The notes below the pieces were generated by a model. That model searched no databases. It saw only the letters and a program-made list of their open reading frames with translations, and was not told the DNA's origin. The position numbers and the translations under genes were made by a program. DNA of 64,000 nucleotides from positions 3,162,001 to 3,226,000 of the forward strand of contig NZ_CP013481.2 in assembly GCF_001465595.2 (NCBI RefSeq), in the 5' to 3' direction. This document shows positions 47,207 through 54,031 of this stretch, piece after piece; position 1 is the first letter of the stretch, and each line of letters opens with the position of its first letter. The stretch is from Pandoraea apista. Its GTDB lineage: Bacteria > Pseudomonadota > Gammaproteobacteria > Burkholderiales > Burkholderiaceae.

Positions 47207-47227
47207 TTCAAATTTTTGATAATTGAA
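47207..47227. promoter_or_regulatory. Candidate LysR-type binding site
   Basis: TTCAA-N11-TTGAA with perfect five-base arms, fitting the T-N11-A rule for LysR regulators, in the gap between the divergent SDR operon and the LysR gene. It touches the first base of the LysR ATG. A wider dyad CGTTGCGA (47086-47093) / TCGCAACG (47135-47142) lies nearer the SDR genes. Confidence 0.45.
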
Positions 47228-48138
47228 TGGCGATGATCGATCAGACATTGGACCTCACTCTCTTCGACCGGGTCGTTGCCACGGGCAGCATGTCGGCTGC
47301 CGCGCGCGAGCTGGGGCTGTCGCTCGCTGTCGTGAGCAAGCGGCTTGGGTTGCTCGAGCAGCGTCTGGGCGTGCGTTTGCTCAATCGCACCACGCGCAAG
47401 CAGGCGCTAACGGAAGAGGGGCAGGTATTTCACGCATGCTGCCAACGAATTCTGGCCGAGATCAGTGAGACCGAGCGGTTGATGACGCGCCAAGCGGGCA
47501 CCGTTGGCGGCGTGCTGCGCATCAGCGCCCCGCGGGCGTTCGGACGCCGTCACCTCGCCCCGCTGCTGGTCGCGTTTCGCGAGCGGCATCCGGATCTGAA
47601 GGTGCATCTCGAACTGAGCGATCTATGGGTGGATCTGCTGGCGCATGGCATCGACGTTGCCATTCGTGTGGGCACGCTGCCCGACTCCAGCCTCGTCGCT
47701 CAGGAATTGGCGCCGAACTACCGAGTGCTGGTCGCGTCGGCGGACTATCTGGCCCGACGCGGTACGCCGCAGGAAGTGGGCGATCTGCAGCAACACGACT
47801 GCATTCTGTTTGGCCATGCGCCTCACGGCGACTGGCGTTTCGTTTGGCAATCCGAAACGTTACGGATCCAGGTACGCGATACCTACGTTGTCGACGACGG
47901 CGACACCGCGCACGAGCTGGCGCTGCACGGCGCAGGCATCACGCAGAAGTCCATCTGGGATGTCGGCGACGATATCGAAGCCGGCCGGCTCGTGCGCGTA
48001 CTACCGTCGCTGAAAATTCCGGCGTCACCGCTGCATGCCGTGTACCCGCACAGCCGGCACCTTGCGCCGCGCACGCGGGCTTTCGTCGATTTTCTACGCG
48101 ATCGGCTGCGCGCCACCTGGCGCTGGCCGCAACGCTGA
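47227..48138 (+). CDS. LysR-family regulator, divergent from two SDR genes
   Basis: 303-residue LTTR. The N-terminal winged helix-turn-helix is DLTLFDRVVATGSMSAAARE with LSLAVVSKRLGLLEQRLGVR, and the substrate domain includes VDLLAHGIDVAIRVGTLPDS (the CrgA/DsdC-like PBP2 type) and HGAGITQKSIWDV. The ATG at 47227 or 47233 starts the protein. Divergent placement suggests it controls the SDR operon at 46337-45519 and itself. Its effector is unknown. Confidence 0.92.
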   Translation: MAMIDQTLDLTLFDRVVATGSMSAAARELGLSLAVVSKRLGLLEQRLGVRLLNRTTRKQALTEEGQVFHACCQRILAEISETERLMTRQAGTVGGVLRISAPRAFGRRHLAPLLVAFRERHPDLKVHLELSDLWVDLLAHGIDVAIRVGTLPDSSLVAQELAPNYRVLVASADYLARRGTPQEVGDLQQHDCILFGHAPHGDWRFVWQSETLRIQVRDTYVVDDGDTAHELALHGAGITQKSIWDVGDDIEAGRLVRVLPSLKIPASPLHAVYPHSRHLAPRTRAFVDFLRDRLRATWRWPQR

Positions 48139-48145
48139 TGCCACG

Positions 48146-48185
48146 CCCTTGCGCCCCTGCGCCCCTGCGCCCCCGCGCCCTCGCG
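48146..48185. repeat. Imperfect tandem repeat of TGCGCCCC(T)
   Basis: About four 9-bp units of TGCGCCCCT decay into GCGCCCTCGCGC between the convergent LysR and TetR genes. It is simple-sequence, probably slippage-derived; no function is evident. Confidence 0.6.
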
Positions 48186-48190
48186 CTCGA

Positions 48191-48784
48191 TCAGCCGGCG
48201 CCGTGGGCGATGAGCGCCTCGCGTCCGGCGGCCAAGAGTGCGTCCGACAGTGCAGGGTCCGCCTTCACAACGGCGCGAGACAGCACAAGCGCACCAACCA
48301 TTTGTGCGAAGCGGGCCATCGCGGCCTGTGTGGCTTGTGCCGGGCTCAGCCCCTGTTCGATCTCTGCTGCCGTCATGCGGGCAATCACATTCGAGAGCCC
48401 TTTCGCGTAGCACGCCTGCGCCTCGTCGCCGATGCGCGGCGCGTCTCCGGCAAACCCAGCCATCGGGCAGCCGCACGCCACGTCGTCGCGATGCTCTGTC
48501 GACAGATACCTGCTCACGCGCGCCTCGCGGGACAATCCCGCCTCCAAAGCCGGATCGCCCCCCGTTAGTGCCCCGTCACTGGCCGCCACTGCGCGCGCCA
48601 TCACCGCGGCGACCAGCGCATCTTTCGATTTGAAGTGGTTGTAGAAACCGCCCTGCGTAAAGCCGGCCGCCTTCATCAGCGTCGTCAGTCCTACCGCGTC
48701 TACACCGTGCTCGCGAAACAATCGCTCGGCGGCCGCGACGATCGCTTCACGGTTTTCCGCCGCCTGTTCTCTCGAAATGCCCAT
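48191..48784 (-). CDS. TetR-family regulator, divergent from an SDR gene
   Basis: 197-residue TetR protein. The DNA-binding domain is REAIVAAAERLFREHGVDAV with recognition region LMKAAGFTQGGFYNHFKSKD. The ligand domain contains a Cys pair in DVACGCPMAGFAGD and FAQMVGALVLSRAV, as in electrophile- or xenobiotic-responsive relatives. The ATG at 48782-48784 follows AGGAG on the minus strand. Two near-identical 24-bp palindromes stand between it and the divergent SDR gene, so a local repressor-operator circuit is likely. Confidence 0.9.
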   Translation of the reverse strand: MGISREQAAENREAIVAAAERLFREHGVDAVGLTTLMKAAGFTQGGFYNHFKSKDALVAAVMARAVAASDGALTGGDPALEAGLSREARVSRYLSTEHRDDVACGCPMAGFAGDAPRIGDEAQACYAKGLSNVIARMTAAEIEQGLSPAQATQAAMARFAQMVGALVLSRAVVKADPALSDALLAAGREALIAHGAG

Positions 48785-48837
48785 CTGCAACTCCTCACGT
48801 CCGTCTACGCAATCGCGCCTATCGATATCATCGAAAA

Positions 48838-48861
48838 AGACAATTGCGATCACCATTGACA
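48838..48861. promoter_or_regulatory. TetR operator candidate, copy 1
   Basis: 24-bp site with half-sites GACAAT (48839-48844) and ATTGAC (48855-48860) around a core containing GATCAC. It matches copy 2 at 19 of 24 positions and lies 54 bp from the TetR ATG. Confidence 0.6.
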
Positions 48862-48896
48862 CATCAACATCCGACTCGTCACAATGCATCACCCCA

Positions 48897-48920
48897 TGAC
48901 AATGTCGATCACAATTGTCA
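48897..48920. promoter_or_regulatory. TetR operator candidate, copy 2
   Basis: 24-bp site with perfect half-sites TGACAAT (48897-48903) and ATTGTCA (48914-48920), extended to ATGACAAT/ATTGTCAT, around a core with GATCAC. It is 59 bp from copy 1 and 63 bp before the SDR ATG. Confidence 0.65.
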
Positions 48921-48982
48921 TGCAGTATAACCTACGCTCGCGCCAGTCTGGTGCAGTGCCATTCGTTGCTGGAGTTTCCGAA

Positions 48983-49702
48983 ATGAAGATCAAAGATGCT
49001 GTCGTGTTCGTGACCGGCGCCAATCGCGGTCTGGGACAGGAGTTTGCAAAGCAGGCGCTCGAACGTGGCGCAAGGAAGGTCTACGCCGGTTCGCGCGATC
49101 CGTCCAAGGTGACGCTGCCCGGCGTCATCCCGGTCAAACTGGACGTGAACAACCCGGAAGACGTGGCAGCCGCCGCCAAACTGGCTGGCGACGTCACACT
49201 GCTCATCAACAACGCCGGCATTGCTCGCGTAACGGAAGGTCTTACCCGGCCGGGTGCCGCGGAATTGCTGCGCGAGACGCTGGAAACGAACCTGTTTGGC
49301 ATGCTGGCCATGTCGCAGGCATTTGCCGGCACGCTGGGGCGCAACGGTGGCGGCGCCCTGCTCAACGTGCTGTCGATCGTGAGCTGGATCAGTTCAAATG
49401 TCATCCCCGAGTATGCGATTACCAAATCGGCCGCCTGGTCGCTGACGAACGGCCTGCGTCAGGAGCTGCGCGCTCAGCGCACGCAGGTGGTGGGTTTGCA
49501 TGCGGGATACATCGACACCGACCTGACACGGGGTTTCGATGCGGAGAAAAGTGCGCCGGCCGATGTGGTGCGCCAGGCGTTTGAGGCGATCGAAGCCGGC
49601 GAAGAGGAAGTGTCGGTGGACAACGCCACGCGTCAGGTCAAGCAAGCGCTCTCGCAGGGCATCTACCTGCTCGACCCGGCGGCGGCCCGGACCCCGTCGT
49701 AA
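48983..49702 (+). CDS. Short-chain dehydrogenase/reductase under TetR control
   Basis: 239-residue SDR. The cofactor motif is VTGANRGLGQEFA, then INNAGIAR, Ser in VLSIVSWIS and the Tyr-Lys pair in YAITKSAAW. The C-terminus is short, with VGLHAGYIDTDL. ATG 48983 follows GGAG by nine bases; upstream in-frame ATGs lie inside the operator region. Divergent from the TetR gene with two shared operators, it is probably induced by the TetR ligand, perhaps a reactive carbonyl or quinone; this last point is inference. Confidence 0.9.
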   Translation: MKIKDAVVFVTGANRGLGQEFAKQALERGARKVYAGSRDPSKVTLPGVIPVKLDVNNPEDVAAAAKLAGDVTLLINNAGIARVTEGLTRPGAAELLRETLETNLFGMLAMSQAFAGTLGRNGGGALLNVLSIVSWISSNVIPEYAITKSAAWSLTNGLRQELRAQRTQVVGLHAGYIDTDLTRGFDAEKSAPADVVRQAFEAIEAGEEEVSVDNATRQVKQALSQGIYLLDPAAARTPS

Positions 49703-49723
49703 AGTTCAGCCACGCCAGACGTA

Positions 49724-49761
49724 AAAACGCCGCGATCCCCCTTCGGGCATCGCGGCGTTTT
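49724..49761. terminator. Bidirectional terminator between SDR and rdgC
   Basis: AAAACGCCGCGAT (49724-49736) and ATCGCGGCGTTTT (49749-49761) form a perfect 13-bp stem with flanking A and T runs, between two converging genes. Confidence 0.9.
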
Positions 49762-49821
49762 TCCTTCAAGCCTTCCGCGACCTGGGCGACCCGTCATCGC
49801 AATGGGCCCAGGTGCGTCGCG

Positions 49822-50730
49822 TCAGGCGGCCTTGTCCATCTGACGCTCACCGCCCACGGCTTCGATCAGATCATCGAGCATGCGAGCGAGTTCGCCGGTC
49901 ATGAGCGCGACATCGGCGTCGAACTTCTCGGCCTCGCCTTCCGCCGTCGGGTCGGCAGCGTCCTTGATGATATCGAGCGGCGTCACGCGCTTGATGACGA
50001 ACGCATCGGTCAGCACGAACGAAATGCGGTCGTTCCACGTCATCGCGAGCTTCGTGCAACGCTTGCCTGCCTCGATGTGCTGACGCACGTCCGCACCGTC
50101 GAGCGGGTGGCGCACATAACGCACGGCCGCCTTCTCATCGGTGTTCGAGCGCAGTTCCACGTCCTGATCGACGGTGAAGCCGCCCGGCGCTTCGTTGCCG
50201 GCAAGCCACGACGTCATCACCGACACCGGCGCTTCGTTGAGTTCCACGTTTTCAAGCGTGATATCGAGCGTCTTGAGGAGCAAGCTGCGCACTTCGTCGG
50301 CCTTGGCGGGCGACGCGGCATCGATCACCAGCCAGCGATTGACCGGATCGATCCACACACGCGTGTCGCGACGAATACCGAACGCACGCGGCAGCAACTC
50401 GTCGGTCACTTGCTCCTTGAGTTCCTTCATCTGCTTGCGGCCCGGCTTGAAACCCTGCTGCTCTTCGAGTTCGACCGCCTTGGCGCGTGTGACCTGATTC
50501 ACGACGGTCGACGGCAGCAGCTTCTTCTCGGCGCGATAGGCCAGCAGAAACTGGCGGTTGACGCTGTGCACGAGTTCGCCGCCGTCACGCGGCGGTGCCC
50601 AGCCTTGCACTTGCATTTCGAGGCTGCCGCCCTCGCGGAAGGCGTGCTTCTCGAGCGCCTCCTCCATTTGGGCGACGCTCATTGACCAACCGGCAGGAAT
50701 TCGGTGCAACTGAAGATTCTTGAACCACAT
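49822..50730 (-). CDS. rdgC: Recombination-associated protein RdgC
   Basis: 302-residue DNA-binding ring protein that restrains RecA-mediated recombination. It starts [15 protein letters not shown] and has [20 protein letters not shown] and [20 protein letters not shown] (residue runs typical of the family). Length is standard. It lies 79 bp downstream of the DUF1854 gene on the same strand, probably by chance of position, since RdgC has no known link to cyanophycin. Confidence 0.97.
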   Translation of the reverse strand: MWFKNLQLHRIPAGWSMSVAQMEEALEKHAFREGGSLEMQVQGWAPPRDGGELVHSVNRQFLLAYRAEKKLLPSTVVNQVTRAKAVELEEQQGFKPGRKQMKELKEQVTDELLPRAFGIRRDTRVWIDPVNRWLVIDAASPAKADEVRSLLLKTLDITLENVELNEAPVSVMTSWLAGNEAPGGFTVDQDVELRSNTDEKAAVRYVRHPLDGADVRQHIEAGKRCTKLAMTWNDRISFVLTDAFVIKRVTPLDIIKDAADPTAEGEAEKFDADVALMTGELARMLDDLIEAVGGERQMDKAA

Positions 50731-50809
50731 CGGGCATCACCGCAAAAAAGCAAAACGGCGATTTTACCAGTGCCGCGTGGTCCGGCGAAGCTCAGTTACA
50801 CGAATGGTG

Positions 50810-51277
50810 TCAGAGAAAGCGATCGAGGATTTTCCGGCTCGGCTTGTCCAGCTTGCCCGTGTCGCGAATCAGGAAGTGAATGCCATGACTGTCGGAGATG
50901 AGCAACGTTTGTCCACCCAGACGCCGAATGTCCTCCTCGCCCCGCAACACGAACGACGCCTCGCCCCGGTTCGTCTCGACGGTCCAGGTGCTCGGCGTGG
51001 CGTACGTCGACACACTCAGAATGCGCTGCACCTCGGGCATGAATTCGCGCGCGGCAAGTTCCTCCGCCAACAGGCTACGCATGGCGGTGGGCAGCACGTC
51101 GAGCGAATCGAGCCAGACCAGTTCGCGCCCCTCCGTGCTCACCAGCGCGAGGCCGTCGTCCGGCGCGGCAATCGGAAACGCCCGCACGGGCACTACGCCT
51201 TCGTGGGCAATGCCCGCGGCGTCCGTCAACACCAAACGTCCAAAGGCGTTGCGCGACAAAGTGAAATCGATCTTCAT
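50810..51277 (-). CDS. DUF1854 protein of the cyanophycin locus
   Basis: 155-residue soluble protein, start ATG 51275-51277. DUF1854 spans nearly all of it: GLALVSTEGRELVWLDSLDV, then LPTAMRSLLAEELAAREFMP, VSTYATPSTWTVETNRGEA and DSHGIHFLIRD. I know this family as a regular neighbour of cyanophycin synthetases together with an ABC transporter, and its biochemical role is unknown. It starts 18 bp after the ABC gene stop, so it is the second gene of a two-gene operon. A small accessory or regulatory subunit of the exporter is a reasonable guess. Confidence 0.88.
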   Translation of the reverse strand: MKIDFTLSRNAFGRLVLTDAAGIAHEGVVPVRAFPIAAPDDGLALVSTEGRELVWLDSLDVLPTAMRSLLAEELAAREFMPEVQRILSVSTYATPSTWTVETNRGEASFVLRGEEDIRRLGGQTLLISDSHGIHFLIRDTGKLDKPSRKILDRFL

Positions 51278-51295
51278 AAATGGCTTCGCGAACGT

Positions 51296-53734
51296 TCAGT
51301 TAACGGAGAGCGGCTGGGCCGGTGCAGCACTTACGGCTGCAATGGTGGCGGCGGCCTCGGCCGACCCGAGCGTCGCATCGATGTCCGTATCGACATTGCG
51401 TTGTTGCGCCTGATAGAGCTTGTAGTACGCGCCTTCGCGCGCCATCAGTTCATCGTGGTTGCCCACCTCGACGATCTTGCCGCGATCGAGCACCACGAGC
51501 CGGTCAGCCTTTCGCAGCGTCGACAACCGGTGAGCAATGGCAATCGTTGTGCGCCCCTTGACGAGGTTGTCGAGCGCCTTCTGTATTTCCTTTTCGGTGG
51601 CGGTGTCGACCGACGACGTCGCCTCGTCGAGTATCAGAATACGCGGGTCGATGAGCAGCGCACGCGCAATGGAAATGCGCTGGCGCTCGCCGCCCGAGAG
51701 TGCCTGTCCGCGTTCGCCGACCAGCGAATCGTAGCCATGCGGCAGACGCAGGATGAACTCGTGAGCATGCGCCGCGCGCGCGGCCGCCACGATCTCGGCG
51801 CGCGTGGCCTCCGGCTTGCCGTAAGCGATGTTATCGGCAATCGTGCCGAAGAACAGGAACGGCTCCTGCAACACCAGCCCCACGTTCCGGCGGAAGTCCG
51901 AGACCGGCAGCGCCCGAATGTCCACGCCGTCGATCTGGATCGAGCCTTCGGCCACGTCGTAAAAGCGGCAGATCAGATTGACCAGCGTGCTCTTGCCCGA
52001 CCCGCTGTGACCGACCAGACCGATCATCTCGCCCGGTGCGATACGCAGATCCATGCCGCGAATTACCGAACGATTGCCATAGCGGAAGCCAATATCGCGC
52101 AGATCGATGGCGCCCTTCACTTCCTTCAGATGCACCGGATTGACCGGTTCGGGCACGTTCGAGACGTGATCGAGTACGTCGAAGATGCGCTTCGCGCCTG
52201 CGGCGGCCTTCTGCGTAACCGACACGATGCGGCTCATCGAATCGAGACGGGTATAGAAGCGGCTGATGTAAGTCAGGAACGCAGCGAGCACACCGACGGT
52301 GATCTCGTGTTTGGAGATCTGCCAGATGCCGAAGATCCACACCACGAGCAGGCCCACTTCCGTCAGGAACGTCACCGTGGGGGAGAACAACGACCACACC
52401 TTGTTCACGCGGTCGTTCACCACGAGGTTGTGGCGATTGGCCTCCTTGAAGCGTGCGACTTCGCGGTTCTCCTGTGCAAACGCCTTGACCACGCGAATGC
52501 CCGGAATCGTATCGGCGAGCACGTTGGTGATCTCTGCCCAGATCCGGTCGACCTTCTCGAAGCCGTGACGCAAGCGGTCACGCACCAAATGGATCAGCCA
52601 CGCAATGAACGGCAGCGGCACGAGCGTGACCACCGCCAGCCATGGGTTGATCGACACCAGAATGACCGCCGTCATGATGATCATCAGCACGTCGGTGGCG
52701 AAATCGAGCAGGTGCAGCGAGAGGAACACGCAGATGCGGTCGCTCTCCGAGCCGATACGCGCCATCAGGTCGCCCGTACGCTTGCCACCGAAGTACTCGA
52801 GTGAGAGACGCAGCAGATGCGAGTAAGTCGCGGTGCGCAGATCGGCCCCGATGCGCTCCGACACCTTCGCAAGCAGATACGTGCGCGCCCAGCCCAGCAC
52901 CCAGGCGACGACGCCCGCGCCCAGCAGGCCCGACAGGTACATTCCCACCAGACGATAATCGATGGGCTGACCGTTCTGGAACGGGATCAGCACGTTGTCC
53001 ATGAGCGGCATCGTCAGATACGGCGGGATCAACGTCGCGCCCGTGGCGCACAGCGTGAGCAGGAAACCGGCGAGCAACTGGAAACGATACGGACGCGCAA
53101 AGCGCCACAAGCGCAGCAATGCCCATGTCGACGGTGGGGCTTCTGCCTCCGGGTTGCACTGCGGGCACTCGTCGGCGCCCAGTGGCAGTTCAGCCTGACA
53201 GATCGGGCATGTGCCCGTCTCGCCGGCCTCGTGACTGACGGCGTGCCCCGCCGCCAACGCCTCGCGCTGGCGAGCAACGACATCCATCAACGCAAGCGCC
53301 GCCGGGTTGTGACCCAGCGTATAGCGCCAGTTGGCGAGCTTCTCGCGGGCGTCGCACAACTCCAGCGAGCCCACCCCCGCATGATCGGAGTGCGTAAGCG
53401 AGAGGTCGGGGCGATAGGGCCACGACTGCCAGCCGGCACCGTTGCCCTGCCCGTCGCGATTCGCCTCGCGCGCGAGCAGCCGGCGCTCGGTGGCAACCAC
53501 GACGCCTCGGGCGAAGTGCAGTTGAGCGTCCAGATCGACGCTTAGCCAGGCCAGTACTGTCTCGCCGTCGGCCAGTTGCGCAGCGACTTCCGGATACCAG
53601 ACCTCGGCGGCGACATTTCGGGCGGACGCGGATAACGCGGAAGATGCACCGCCCGAAGCGCCGGACGGGCTGCTCTCGGGCGAAGGTGTCGGGGTGGCGG
53701 CAGAAGAAGCCGCAGAAGCGGAGGTGTCGGTCAT
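51296..53734 (-). CDS. ABC exporter with N-terminal zinc ribbon, cyanophycin-associated
   Basis: 812-residue half-transporter. Order: low-complexity Ser/Ala/Pro tail (1-40), a beta-rich domain resembling PH-like modules (about 45-160), a zinc ribbon with Cys176, Cys179, Cys190 and Cys193 (CPIC, CPQC), a six-helix exporter membrane domain (about 215-500) and an ATPase domain. The ATPase has Walker A GHSGSGKST, signature LSGGERQRISIARALL and Walker B ILILDEATSSVD. The fold is MsbA/multidrug-like, normally an exporter homodimer. ATG 53732-53734 was taken; a TTG at 53776 is the only longer option. It diverges from the cphA' gene by 297 bp. Substrate unknown. Confidence 0.9.
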   Translation of the reverse strand: MTDTSASAASSAATPTPSPESSPSGASGGASSALSASARNVAAEVWYPEVAAQLADGETVLAWLSVDLDAQLHFARGVVVATERRLLAREANRDGQGNGAGWQSWPYRPDLSLTHSDHAGVGSLELCDAREKLANWRYTLGHNPAALALMDVVARQREALAAGHAVSHEAGETGTCPICQAELPLGADECPQCNPEAEAPPSTWALLRLWRFARPYRFQLLAGFLLTLCATGATLIPPYLTMPLMDNVLIPFQNGQPIDYRLVGMYLSGLLGAGVVAWVLGWARTYLLAKVSERIGADLRTATYSHLLRLSLEYFGGKRTGDLMARIGSESDRICVFLSLHLLDFATDVLMIIMTAVILVSINPWLAVVTLVPLPFIAWLIHLVRDRLRHGFEKVDRIWAEITNVLADTIPGIRVVKAFAQENREVARFKEANRHNLVVNDRVNKVWSLFSPTVTFLTEVGLLVVWIFGIWQISKHEITVGVLAAFLTYISRFYTRLDSMSRIVSVTQKAAAGAKRIFDVLDHVSNVPEPVNPVHLKEVKGAIDLRDIGFRYGNRSVIRGMDLRIAPGEMIGLVGHSGSGKSTLVNLICRFYDVAEGSIQIDGVDIRALPVSDFRRNVGLVLQEPFLFFGTIADNIAYGKPEATRAEIVAAARAAHAHEFILRLPHGYDSLVGERGQALSGGERQRISIARALLIDPRILILDEATSSVDTATEKEIQKALDNLVKGRTTIAIAHRLSTLRKADRLVVLDRGKIVEVGNHDELMAREGAYYKLYQAQQRNVDTDIDATLGSAEAAATIAAVSAAPAQPLSVN

Positions 53735-54031
53735 TGCTGCGGCAGACGTGTCCTCAAGGGGCGGACAACGAGGCAAACGAAGAAAAATCGAGGCGGACTT
53801 TCCCTGTCAGTCCGCGAAATTGCCGCAAGTATAACCACAGCGACGCCTTTTGCGGCGCGGAGTTCCCCGATGACACGGTGCAGCATGGAAATATTGTTGC
53901 GACGGTCAACCGTTTACGGATTTTTACGTTAAGTAACCAGTTAACTGAACAAGCGCGACCGGCTGTGCCGCCTGAAATCGGCCTCGCCGGCTTCTCCGAA
54001 CCCAGCCTTGACGCGTGAATTAGCCTTAAGA
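53735..54031. promoter_or_regulatory. Divergent control region of the cyanophycin locus
   Basis: 297 bp between the exporter and cphA'. It holds a perfect dyad GCGGACT (53793-53799) / AGTCCGC (53809-53815) close to the exporter. An AT-rich segment near 53911-53950 with repeated GTTAA/GTTAAC lies about 100 bp before cphA'. No consensus sigma-70, sigma-54 or ArgR site is clear. Confidence 0.45.

Noticed and set aside
48146..48185. Repeat near 48150 considered as a CRISPR or mobile element end
   Set aside because: Units are 9 bp, contiguous and degenerate with no spacers, target duplication or transposase.
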